From Darksidea phi (taxonomy: Eukaryota > Ascomycota > Dothideomycetes > Pleosporales > Lentitheciaceae): a stretch of DNA of 41,071 nt. The stretch is taken from contig JASJFT010000311.1 of NCBI GenBank assembly GCA_030770425.1, forward strand, positions 1 to 41,071, written 5' to 3'. Below, one piece after another: positions 1 through 10,350 of this stretch. Under the pieces are notes generated by a model. That model saw nothing but the letters and a program-made list of their open reading frames with translations. It did no database searches and was not told the DNA's origin. The first letter of the stretch is position 1. Every line of letters begins with the position of its first letter. The translations under genes and the position numbers were made by a program.

Positions 1-222
1 GAGGACGACGGGGATACCTGGCTGGGGAGGCTGCCGGTGAGTAGAGGACTAAGAAGTGGCCTGGCGTAGGTTACCTTGCTGTCGTTATTGGTAGGGGGTT
101 CGGCGTTGTCGGCGCGTTTAACTGTCTACATGTATTATTAGTAAATTGGGAGCTATCATTGTCGTGTAGTTACTACCTGTTGCATGAGATGTCGAAACAT
201 TAACACAATAACATATATACTA

Positions 223-1309
223 AGCGAGTCGCCCACCTAAGTGAGTCGCCCACCTCATCAACTTTTCGCGCACAAAGAGCCACGTAGTTTAACAACGCAT
301 CAGAATTCTATTAAAATAGTACTAGTAATAGATCAAGTAGTATCTACAGTAGGCTTCTTATACGTTCGTGAGTTATGCCCAGGCTCTCTGTAGCGCGTGC
401 AGCGCGCTGAAGCCTGTCGGCTTACACCTGATTGCGCAGCAACTTGACGTCTTTCGTTCTCTAGCTGCTACTTAGCATCCTTTTAAATAATAATAGCCTC
501 TCCCTCTGCCTTGGATAGGGTACCCTGCTTCTGGATCCTCTTCTTTTTACGCTTTCTGCGCGTTGTGGCGGCCTTATTTGCCTTCTCTAGGCTCGCGATT
601 CGTTCGCGTATGAGTACAGCTTTATAAACTATTACCTTAGCGCCTTTCTTCAGCTGGATAGCTTTAGCCTGCCCGCGTCTCTCTGAGCTAGTAACGACTA
701 GCCGCGCTGATATCTTGCCTATTAGGAAGCTAGCTTCGTCGACGTTGTAGATATCCTAATTAGTGATACCCTAGGTAGCCTTAGTACGTACTACTAGGTT
801 AAACTAGGTTCGTATAGTATCAGGATCCTTACAGAGAGCTCGCTGTCGATCGTAAGGTCGATTAAATTGTATTTTAAGGCTATCAGTTCGCCTGACGAAG
901 TTTCTAGGCCAGTCTCTACCTACCTACTTAGCGCCGCGCGTAGTGAGCAGTCTATTCGCTATATCTCGTATAGTATCTAGAGAGGGCGTATATCCTCGTG
1001 AATCTAGGTCGAGTATATATCTAATAATTACCTCCTCCTCTAGCTTAGAAAGCTTCTTTGATTTGGGTGGGCAATCGCGTTGAGTAGGCTTTCCAGCGCG
1101 TCGGTCGCGTAATGTTGATCGGGGGACGTTAAATATGGCTGCAGCGCGCCTGACGCTCTGGATCTGATTCTGATTGATAGCTGAGATGGCTAGGGAAATA
1201 GCTGCTTCGTTGTAGGGCAATCGAATAGTAGTTGGTTGAGCCATGAGAGTTGATAAGTAACGCGTCGTAAAAAGTTGATGAGGTGGGCGACCCACTTAGG
1301 TGGGCGACT
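223..1309 (-). mobile_element. pogo/Fot1-like DNA transposon, internally deleted
   Basis: The element has terminal inverted repeats at about 227-266 and 1270-1309, sharing AGTCGCCCACCTAAGTG and GTCGCCCACCTCATCAAC; the left end carries four extra bases. It is flanked by TA dinucleotides (221-222 and 1310-1311). The related repeat copy near 35513-35521 has the uninterrupted sequence with a single TA, an empty-site confirmation of insertion with TA target duplication, as expected of the Tc1/mariner-pogo group. It encodes a broken transposase on the minus strand and is probably non-autonomous. Confidence 0.9.
483..1244 (-). pseudogene. Fot1/pogo-type transposase remnant, RIP-like stops and internal deletion
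   Basis: Reading from the ATG at 1244, one continuous frame of 254 codons runs to a TAA at 483. The first part is a psq/CENP-B-like helix-turn-helix (RRAAAIFNVPRSTLRDR) and a second DNA-binding segment. It continues after a TAG at 924-926 with sequence typical of fungal Fot1/pogo transposases (DWPRNFVRRTDSL, then DIYNVDEASFLIGKI, the first DDE-region Asp). Then the frame jumps to a C-terminal coiled, Lys/Arg-rich tail (RERIASLEKANKAATTRRK). Most of the catalytic DDE domain between these parts is missing, yet the frame is kept. Internal TAG codons at 924-926, 804-806, 771-773 and 756-758 are one transition from CAG or TGG, as RIP would produce. The protein cannot be functional. Confidence 0.85.
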
Positions 1310-1388
1310 TAGAATCACGAAAAACACAGCCAGCCCAGGAGCCAACGTGACGTCACGCCGGGTAGTGGCCCAAGCTCCTAGGGGAGGG

Positions 1389-2525
1389 AAGGTACATATT
1401 GATATGCGAAGATTACGAGGCGGGCACAGCCAAGCCAAGGCTGCCGACTTTCAAGGTTCTGCACGGCTCATGGCGGAAGATCGTGGCACCTGTTATGCTT
1501 TTTAAAGCGTCAGGGATTGTCAAAGCTGGCAAGTTGTTAACTGCCCTACCCGAAGTCTCATGTTGCTGCGATAGCGACTTCGTTGCTCTCGGTCAAGTTT
1601 CGGTCGCGCAGGAATTGCCGTCTACACCATCACGTACTGTGATTGTAGGCTGGAATATTTTCACTTCGCCATCCTTGGAAGTTGCTAATCATGCCCTCCG
1701 TGCATCGTGTGCTGAGCGACCCCCAACCAATCCTGATGCAGACTAAGCGCACTAGTGCGAGCTGAAGAAGTGGAGAAGTGACAACTTACGGCTACAATAA
1801 GCGCTTGAGTTATCGTCCATCCAATAAAGACTTGCGACAAAGTGGGGGTAGTCGACTTGGCAATCGAACAAACACTTGCGATAATCAGGCAGCATGCCAC
1901 CCGACCATAAAACTAGCCGAGCCGACCATGCCTAGTACCGATTTGGAGTAGCGCTAAGCTACTGGGTGGGGGGAAGCCGCCCGGGCCTAGTAACCGCCCA
2001 CCCCACCCAAAACAGGCCGCCCTTACAAAAGACGCCATAACTTTTAACTATGCTTTTCAATATAGATAGCCGTAAGCTTATTATATAATTAGCTATTAGT
2101 AATCTCGATTCTGATATTTATAACGTGTTCTACCATTCCTCGGGCCGTACTAGTCCTCGGGCTACCTAGAAAATTACTAAAGAAAGGAATGTTATAACTT
2201 AATATCTAAACAACGACTTAATAATAAAGCTTAAAATTCTGATATATTATAGAATTGTATAATCTATAGCTTTATTAAAGTTATATTAAAAAATATTAAC
2301 TATTAATAAAGATATAAAAAGTTTACGTTAATAGTATAAAAAATACTTAATCTTAAATAGTCCTATTAAATCTTAATAATAAATTTTAGGAAATGGTCAT
2401 TCTGCCTCGCGTAATTTCATGGTCGGGTGACATGCCCACACTGCGATAATTAGCTCCCTTGCGTTTCGGTCGGTTCCGCTAGGGTACCCAGTACTGTCTC
2501 AAACACATCTAAATCGTCTATCGCT
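1389..2525. other. Intergenic stretch with a GC-rich hairpin and an AT-rich RIP-like block
   Basis: No supportable gene. Bases about 1950-2025 hold a GC-rich imperfect inverted repeat (GGGTGGGG facing CCCACCCCACCC). From about 2030 to 2395 the sequence turns extremely AT-rich, with many TA and AA steps and frequent stops in the frames I read. This is the usual look of a RIP-degraded transposon piece. I cannot assign the original element. The promoter of the downstream NLR gene must lie in the last 100-150 bases. Confidence 0.6.
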
Positions 2526-5500
2526 ATGGCATCTTCCTCCTCCGCCCAGAACAAGAGCTTCCGGCGCGGGCTATCCGTGCGGTTGAATCGTTTTCGCCGT
2601 AAATTCCAGCATCCTTCTGACGACGCACATCCAAATATTAGGTACAATTGAGATTCGCGTCCTGCCCAGTAGATCGTACTAACCAAGCAACCAGTGCCAG
2701 CTCGCAACCCCCCAATCAAGCGGGCACCGTGTCCGAGGGGTTGAACGCCACCGCAGACGAAGACGCCCATACTCGACCCCATAAAAGCAGCCTTCAGGCA
2801 CAAAACCTCGAGCAGAATTCCACCCATCAGTCGACCCCCAGCGACGACGCCGGCGGTTCGACCGTTTCCTCGGATCTTTGGAGCGCAGCCTATCGTGAAG
2901 CTGTTAATAGCCTTGAAAAAGACATAGATGTTGCCATTCTCATGGGCAGCAATGCTGCGCAGCTGTTCACGGAACTTGAGGAGATCGAAAAAAAGGCAAC
3001 TGAGGAGTCGGCCTTCGTACGTGGTGTGGCATATTTGCGCTCCATACAAGTACCGCTCGAGAGGTTCAAGCTCGCTTTGGATGTAGCCTCTCCGCTAGGC
3101 AAGGTGGATCCGGCAGCGTCAACTGCGTTTGGTGTGGTCCAGAGCGTGACAGCGGTAAGCTTGTTTCGTTAAACTAATGTTCGCACGAATCTAAATGGGA
3201 CACGATTTATTGACATGGCTGAACACAGATTGCTATAAGCTTCGCAACCGCCGACTTGGAGTTTGCAAAGCAAATCGGCGACATGCTAGAGCAACTCTCT
3301 TACATTGATGACTGTGATACCCTTGGCCAGAGAACCAACAAGACAGACATCCACAAGGTAACTTTCATTGAATTATTCGAAGCCTTTTCTTACCATTTAG
3401 GCTCTCGTATCTGTGTATCAGCAAGTTCTAGAATTTTACAGAGCCGCGCACGAGATTCTGACGAAGAGAGGGAAGAAGTTGGTAATGAAGATGATTTTGG
3501 AGACTGATCGGCTGCCAAACATTGTCCAAGAATTCTTGAGACAAACGGATACTCTTCGGAAACTCATTGAAAAGGCGACATGGGAGATAGTTGAGGACAT
3601 CAAAAGCATGCTTTACGACCGTGAAAGTAAGCTATCATTAATCCATGTATGGCTAAATAAATACTAATGTGACATTAGTTGCCAGGTGGCTTGGTAGTAG
3701 CAAAATGGATCTGCAGAGTCGGTACCATGCACGTTTGCAGGATCTTCGAAACGATGAGGCTTGTACATCCCTGCTCTCACACCCTAACTTCACGAAGTGG
3801 TATCGTGCCACCGACTCTCAACATTTGGCGCTTCTTGGTGAGATGGGTAGTGGGAAAACGGTTGCAATGGCATTCCTCGTGGACGAGCTGAACCGAAGAA
3901 GTGAGCACCAACTACCTAGGCCCAAGGTATGCTATTACTACTGCCGCGACGACGAGACTGGCCAAGCTGTCTACATATTTTCTGCACTGGTTTTATCCCT
4001 CCTCGAACAGCTCACTGGCCTGAAAAAGACATTCTATGAGTGGTATAGGGAGAATCAGGCTTCCGGAGTCCTTGATCCAGCAACGAGTACGAGGAAATTA
4101 GAAGAATTTCTGGAAAAGGTCCTGGTAACGCTCGATCGCTTGCTCTTCATTGTTATCGATGGTCTGGATGAGTGCGACAGAATATCTCGAAAGGCTGTTC
4201 TCAAATTTTTGGGAAACTTATCGAAGAAGACTCCGCGACTCAAGATCATACTCTCTTCACGCCCTGAAGAAGAGATATTGGAGCAACTGGACCAGGCGCT
4301 TAGGGTTGACATGGAATCCAATGTTCACAGAGATACCGTCATCGTTCGGCATACAGTCGAGTCTCAATTGTCCTATTTGTCGGCAGACGTCAAGGCACTC
4401 GTGGTAGAGACTTTATCTCGTCTGGCGCAAGGGAGTGCTATATGGACGAAGATGATAGTCGAACTCATTGAGGTCCGTAAGATCAGAGCGCTTGGACCAA
4501 TGCGACTCTTCCTAGAAGCCATGCCTTTACCCCAGCAGCTCTCAAACCTCTACGCTACTTTGATTTCACGATGCTCTTCAAATGAGCCTGAAAATCAAGA
4601 GCTCGCCGTTCTAGCCTTGAAGCTCCTCGCTGTTGCGTGCAGACCCCTCACTATACAAGAGCTCGCCTGGGGCGTGGCATTAGCTGCAGCTCCACCTGAG
4701 GTTGACACTGTGGCTGCTCTAGCCCAGCTAGTAGATCATCAAAGATTACTAAGCCTGATTCTCCCCTTCGTTGCTCGCATCGATTTCACAGATGCCAGAA
4801 AACGGCAAGTCCAACTCGTACACCAGTCGGTGAGGGAATTCATAACACGGGAATGGTCTCATTTGCAAGGTCCGGCTACATTAACAATACCTGATCAAAG
4901 AACTACGCAATCCCATATCGAGGACTTAGAGGTATTCATCCTGGATATTTGCATCAGATATCTTCTGTTGCACGAAATCGGCAGCTCTCCCTTGTTCTCT
5001 GAGGAGCAAATTGCAATCGAGGAGTTACCTCAAGACGTCAACCTCTTCACTGACCGAGAGCCATTCGAGTGCGATCGATATTGCACGTGGGAGGCTTGGG
5101 AAGAAGACATGATCCGATATGATCCGACCGAGCGCGGTTTTGGAGAGTTCTTCGTCTATGCATCAAGCCATTGGCTGAAGCATTTCAGCGCCATCGGCAA
5201 TGGATCTCTTCCATGTCTGTCAAAGATAGAGAGTTTGTGTCAAGCGGGTTCAACTCGTCTTCACAATTGGATCAATCAAAACTGTCGCCCGGACTGCGCA
5301 ATCAAAGCCAGGTTTGAGTTCCACAGTCACTTGTATGACCCTCTCAGTATCACTTCGCTTTACGGCACAGATGCCGCTCTTCGCGATATGCTTGAGAACT
5401 CGAACTTCGATAACGACAAGTACCTTCATTTGCCAGCCATTGGTGCTGCTGATCAGATTTTGGCGTGGGGTGATTTGTTCAGGCTCAGGATACTCTTCCT

Positions 5501-6293
5501 GGAAGGCAAACTCCGTCACCAGCTTCGAAGCCTCGAATTTTTTCGACTTGTCATAAGGAAATGGTCTGATATTGGTACACGCCATGATAATTTGGATGTG
5601 GTTTTTGACCTTGTCGACCATGTGTTGGATACAATGGTTGACGAGCATTGGGGCAGTGAGCTGTTATGCATCGCTGCTCGCGCCGGCTGTATGCCCATGA
5701 CCCAGCGTTTGTTAAACCGAGCGCAGCACAAAGAAGAGCTTAGGACTGAACTGATACGTGGTTTCCAATCAATTGGAGAAGGTGTTTTGGGAAACCACAT
5801 TAGTGTGGTAGAGTGTTTGCTGGGAGAGAAAGACTTTGAAGCACACCTTCAATACACAAACCCCCGTGGCGAAAATCTTTTGCATATGGCTTCGGGACAC
5901 TGCAACCCAGCCATGTTCCGCCTTCTGGTCCCCCGTCTACAGAATGCCATATACCAAGCCGACAGCCATGGAGACACAACTCTGATGCGTATCATCAAAA
6001 GCCATTCAAACCCGGAAAACAGATATGACTCGGCAAGGATATTGCTTTCGCATGCCATCACCAAGGGGGGTAGCTACATTGACAACGGACAGCATGATCC
6101 CTTGCAGGCAGCTGTTCAGCTTGGTGATACGGAGATGTGTCGGCTTTTGGTTTTTGAGGGTAGAATGAGCCCCTTCTCAGCTTTGACACAGGATCAGGAC
6201 GGAAATTTGGTACTCAAAGACAAACCTTGGGTTAACGGAGAGGTCATACTACAATTGCTGCTACAGCATGCGACCGTTGCGTCGGCGTCGTAG
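2526..6293 (+). CDS. Fungal NLR: Goodbye-like N-terminus, NACHT NTPase, degenerate ankyrin repeats
   Basis: Exons 2526-2641, 2695-3154, 3229-3357, 3401-3626 and 3679-6293 join in frame to 1,181 residues; introns are 43-74 bp, with TACTAAC or TACTAAT branch points in the first and last. A Ser/Arg-rich start is followed by an all-helical region (about 70-300) with the pattern of fungal STAND N-terminal (Goodbye-type) domains. The NACHT P-loop GEMGSGKT is at about 364-371 and the Walker B FIVIDGLDEC at about 467-476. The C-terminal 350 residues contain weak ankyrin-like units (for example ENLLHMASGHCNPAMFRLL). Known family members are intracellular sensors that oligomerise on ligand binding and can trigger incompatibility-type cell death; the ligand here is unknown. 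No frameshift or internal stop was found, so it is probably functional. The family call is firm, the N-terminal domain name tentative. Confidence 0.88.
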
Positions 6294-6828
6294 AGCAGCT
6301 GACGGCGGTTTTCTTGTCGGTCGGGTTTGAGTTCTCACATGCAACCTGTATTATGGATATATCGCTCGAACCGCACTGTATAAGTGTTGTGGAGACCGGC
6401 AATCCAGCGTGCACCGGCGAATGTGCGGGGCCGAAACGCCCACGATCGTCGCTTCGCATAATTACGAGCTGCGCGCCACCTCGCATCCCTGAACTTAGAT
6501 AATGTTAGAAAACCTTGCATCATGTCAAACCTTCCCCAGTTGTGGTCCTCATTTCCAGATCTAGGGTTCAACCGTTGATCTCAATGAAAATCGCTACTAG
6601 ATAGAGTAGTGCCGCCTGCACCGAAAGGCAGATGGATGGAGAGCCGTCGAAGCTTGCGCAGTGGACTGAGACCTCACCACACAGACTAGATGTAAGTGGC
6701 GCATCTATCATTTGAGGGAAGGCTCTTGTTGGAGTATATCAGTATGAGCGAGCCTTCCATTCCTCGTTTCCATGTTCATCAACACCATAATTTTTCCCCA
6801 TACCCTCGTACCTTCTTTCTATCAAAAA
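6294..6828. other. Intergenic region upstream of the secreted But2-domain gene
   Basis: Short overlapping open frames on both strands show no domain features. The last 100 bases are pyrimidine-rich (CCTTCTTTCTATC just before the ATG), as in many fungal 5' leaders. Nothing else was seen. Confidence 0.4.
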
Positions 6829-7455
6829 ATGAAAGCTACACTAGCCACAGCGTTTTCCCTACTGCTGGGCACAGGTCTCGCCTTGCCATCTCAACTCGCA
6901 CCCCGCACCAGCTGCCCAGCCGACAGCGACTACCCATCGGGCGCCATATCGCCCTTTCTCTTGACCAAAATCTCCCAGTCCAAACCGGACAAAGCCTACG
7001 GCGGAGTACCAGTTGGTATCGTCACCCCAGGCGACATCTGCACGATCGTCAACCTTAAGATTCCCGACTACATCGATGGCGAACCCACGCTCCTAAAGAC
7101 GTGTACCCTCTCTTTCAGCCTTCCCACACCGTCGCAAGCTACCCCGCACACCGTCTCCTTCAGCGGCCCCGGCCATTTCTCCTTCTACGGCTACCTAACT
7201 GGCTTCGGATCCGACTCAACAACGACGTGGAACAACCAGCCCATCCCTGGTCCCAGCCCGCCTTTCCCTCCCAGTGTCATCGTGCCCGGGAACACCTATG
7301 TTATCGCGGAATTGCCTTGTGGGATCTTACCTGGAAGTGGTGGGCAGACCGTTGCGGGAAGGTTGTGCAGTTCGGATAGCGGAGTGAAGTGGGAGCAGAC
7401 GAGTGCCAGTGGGGACGGTGGATGTCCTGTGGGATTCTTTGTTGTTGTTACTTAA
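6829..7455 (+). CDS. Secreted protein with But2-like C-terminal domain
   Basis: A single exon encodes 208 residues. The ATG at 6829 is chosen over the in-frame ATG at 6772 because it puts a clean signal peptide at the very N-terminus (MKATLATAFSLLLGTGLA, then a pro-like LPSQLAPR). The mature part has six cysteines and the pattern of the ubiquitin 3 binding protein But2 C-terminal family common in ascomycete secretomes: a YPSGAISPFLLTKI start, an LSFSLPTPSQ strand, a FSGPGHFSFYGYLTG strand, a Pro-rich PGPSPPFPPS loop, and a C-terminal CPVGFFVVVT. Members are small extracellular or wall-associated proteins without a proven catalytic role; some are effector candidates. It stands alone, next to an NLR gene and decayed DNA. 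Confidence 0.75.
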   Translation: MKATLATAFSLLLGTGLALPSQLAPRTSCPADSDYPSGAISPFLLTKISQSKPDKAYGGVPVGIVTPGDICTIVNLKIPDYIDGEPTLLKTCTLSFSLPTPSQATPHTVSFSGPGHFSFYGYLTGFGSDSTTTWNNQPIPGPSPPFPPSVIVPGNTYVIAELPCGILPGSGGQTVAGRLCSSDSGVKWEQTSASGDGGCPVGFFVVVT

Positions 7456-8520
7456 GTGGGTACGGGGGGTTGAGTGGCAAGTCAACAAGGACTGGAAGAG
7501 CCGAGGTGTGGGATTGCGGTGCGGCTTCAGGTACGCTGTAGTGTTGTATAGGTTAATGTTTAGTGAATAAGTATAGTATGGCGCTATCGACAAGATTAAG
7601 CCAACATATTAGACACCTTACAAATCGTAGTCAAGATACTTTGATCCCTCCCAAGACCTGTCGCGATTTGCTGTACACTATTCGAACACAGCTTCCTGTT
7701 TCCTTGCAACACTTCCTCTCAGCCTCTTCTTCCGCCCGAGCACAGCCTTTCCCCATTGATTCGGTTTCGCTCAAGTCTCCTACGATCTTGTAGCCGGCCA
7801 TGTGTGGCCTCCTGCGCTGTGCACACTCAAGTCGTAAGTGCAACAATTTCACCTCTTGTAATCTTGATCCGTTCCTCTCGCATTTGTACTTTGCTACTTT
7901 TGAATTGAGATTTTGTGTCTAATTCCGCCTTCGCCGTCGCCCGCTTGTTGTAGTGCGCTTGAGCTGTTGACCCCATCTGGCTGTTTCAAGTTTGTTAATT
8001 AGCATACCTCGATATTTCGTCAGCCCACGCTGGATCTCAGACATGGTGTCTGTGTTAATGCGTTGAGCGAGTCACAACTCGGTGCCGTCACCAATCTTCC
8101 TTACATGATCTTTGATGAACGTGCGCGCGTGTTTTCCGAGTCAACGTCCTGGCCGGTCAGTTCTTTGATGTTGTTGAGTTCGATTTCGACATTTTTAACG
8201 GATTGTTCCATTTAGGTTTTCGCTTGCAGATCTTGCATGTAACGACTGTTACAAGCAGAATACAAGCCCGAGGACGGACTCCCGTCGATGAAAGGCTTTA
8301 GGTTTAGAGCAAGTTGGGACTAGTCTCGGGCTGACCCTATCTTTTGTGGTACGTGTTGTTAATTAAGGGTGCGGGGTCCGAGAGCGTATGGTGGCATATT
8401 GACATTGGCCTAGCGAAGTTTCACACATAGATTTGATTATTAAGAAAGGTTCAACGTATTTGAGAATCAAGGGGAGTCCAGAACTAACAAATAAATAAAT
8501 AGCTTTTATATCGGCTATGT
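7456..8520. other. Intergenic region without supportable genes
   Basis: Only short open frames without domain features are present. The stretch leads into decayed sequence on its right. No terminal repeats, tRNA-like cloverleaf or long palindrome were seen. Confidence 0.4.
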
Positions 8521-9274
8521 GTGAGCAGCAGACTCGGTGTGAGGGAACTAGAGGGAAAACACTTAAAAGGAGCGGGGACAGGCGGACATATTGAGCCGGA
8601 CTTATGGGTCTTACAGCACCATAGATATCATAGGGAACGAAATTTCCGCTTTGAAAAGGTGTCCGTCGAGGTTGTGGAGCGTGTGCGGCACAGCACTTGC
8701 CATTGTAACACCTCGCAATTGGTTGCGTATCGAGCTATCGACGCATTATACACAGCCCCAAAAGACTCTCAAGGAATACCACATCGAGAGTGCCTCCAGG
8801 TGCCCGTTTACCCAAAACGTCACAGTGCAGCAGCATTCCACCTAACGCTCTCGGCGACGCCGACTTATTTGATAGACTTGATTGGTCTGTGTAGGAGGAT
8901 CCTGAATTGGAGAATGCTGATGAGGATGAAGTATGCTCGTTCTATGCGTGACAGTATGTTTGGACTAGAATTGGGATATCACGACTAACGCCTACATGCT
9001 TAGTTGGTTCGAAACGTGGGTCAAAGAGGGAGGAGAGATAGATGATTGGATGGATACCCCACGCTTCCACGCCTGTTTCATGGCGGAGAAGTGTCACATC
9101 GAAGCAGTAGCTGAGGGGCCGCCACCTGAAGAATTCGACTCTGGGGTAGGGCTATGTGATGTTGGTTTCGAGGGACAAAGAGGAAGATGCCACGTTTTAG
9201 CCTGTCCTATTACCAACTTTGTGAGATTAGCTAGTTGCTCCGGTCTTCTCTATACTTGCTGTTCCAAATCTTAG
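8521..9274 (+). pseudogene. Possible decayed gene of unknown family
   Basis: Two open frames (8521-8988 and 8996-9274) flank what looks like an intron: GTATGC at about 8932 to a CTTAG acceptor at 9003, with a CTAAC branch point just before it. The downstream piece reads WFETWVKEGGEIDDW, which looks protein-like. The upstream piece is protein-like only in a different frame (DPELENADEDE), suggesting a frameshift. It immediately precedes a clear kinase pseudogene, so decay of the whole stretch is plausible. I do not recognise a family, and this may be chance. Confidence 0.25.
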
Positions 9275-9399
9275 CGATCTTCTTCGCCACCTCATCACTA
9301 GTGTCATTCTAGGTGCTGTCGTTGTCGTTGATCGTTCTGCTGACTTTGGTTATGATGGTTCCAGCTTCAGATGTGTTTGAAAACTGACTGTTTAGTGAT

Positions 9400-10350
9400 T
9401 GAAATGGGATTGGGGAATTGCTAATGTGGAGGTGCCGTCCGCTAATTCCATCCCCAGGGCTGTTATTAAGACGAGCTCCAAGAAGAAAATTCTGGATATG
9501 CTGAAGCATGAACGCGATTGTTACATGAATCCTGCCGTTCACTCGTCTTCGTATTTCCGAGCCATGTACAACACCATCAATGTCCGTAGTAGCTCGGCAA
9601 ATGAAAGTCCGTATTGCCTGGCCTTTGAGTGGATGGATTGCACATTAAAGGACTTCTCTTCTGAATCTCACAGACGGAATTCTGCATTGTAACAGTATTT
9701 CTAGGGCAGACTTGAGGGCACTTGCTGATTTGAAGTCACAACAACTCGTTCATACAGGTACGCGCCGCCCTCTGGAGAGTTGGTGCTTCTACACTCTAAG
9801 TCAAACATTAAGAACGATAACGTTGTCACCTTGGGACTGAGTATTTGTTTTGTTCAGATCATATATTATTACCATGCTGACGCCGTACAGTGCGGCCGGA
9901 GGACTTCAAAGGCTATCCCTTCAAGCCGTCTGCAATGCGAGCTCCCGAGGTCTGGTCAGGAATGAGCTTTTCCTGTCATGGTTAACCGCTCTGCTGCTTT
10001 TTGCTCGTGTTCAGACTAACCAAGAAAGCTTCTCGACTGGATTTCCCCATGTGCCTTCGGTGTTAATGACATGTCCCAATGCCATTGGCCACAGCCGTGG
10101 GTGATGGTAAAGCTCTTCCGGCTCTTTCCGGATTCATTAACGGTTCACCCCACCGACTCCAACTACCAAGGCTATTTCAGGATTACCCAGCTAATTGAAA
10201 AGGCGGGATATGGTCATAGTACAGACCCGAAGTGTTTTAAAACATTTTTATTGAGGAGGAGCGTAGAAAGCTGGATGTACCGCCAACACTTTCGGACTTT
10301 CTTTTCGCTACCTGCTCGTCGTCGATGTTAGGCAAAGACCTATCGCTAGA
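9400..10350 (+). pseudogene. Decayed fungal protein-kinase-like gene
   Basis: Protein-kinase signatures appear in order but in different frames. First come VIKTSSKKK (lysine strand) and KHERDCY (helix C) at about 9460-9520, then LAFEWMDCTLKDFSS at 9617-9665. A frameshift follows into RADLRALADLKSQQLVHT (9705-9756), which leads to the catalytic loop with the HRD-equivalent region lost or split by an intron. Next are SAMRAPEVWSG (the APE motif, about 9935-9970), then VMVKLFRLFPD (about 10100-10130) and EEERRKLDVPPTLSDFLF (about 10254-10306). At least two frame changes and several stops separate the pieces, so no continuous kinase can be made. The order matches the atypical kinase-like family abundant in Pleosporales. 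No homologous intact copy lies in the window. Confidence 0.75.

Larger units (their letters stand above)
1..1388 (+). repeat. Dispersed repeat, copy 1 (3' part, interrupted by a transposon)
   Basis: Bases 1-222 and 1310-1388 match 35289-35591 closely, mostly with transition differences, so this is the 3' part of the repeat whose fuller copy lies at 34432-35591. The copy is cut by the window edge and split by the transposon at 223-1309. The shared sequence ends abruptly after a purine-rich GGGGAGGG stretch at 1381-1388, beyond which the two loci are unrelated. In the other copy the segment lies directly downstream of a 154-codon reading frame, so the matching frame would lie just left of this window. 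Confidence 0.9.

Noticed and set aside
1275..1746. Overlapping plus-strand open frames at the right edge of the transposon
   Set aside because: They run across the terminal inverted repeat and the repeat boundary, overlap each other in different frames and show no domain; they are by-products of element sequence.
2450..3049. 199-codon minus-strand frame opposite the first NLR exons
   Set aside because: It is the antisense shadow of exons 1-2, which join cleanly by splice signals to the NACHT coding frame.
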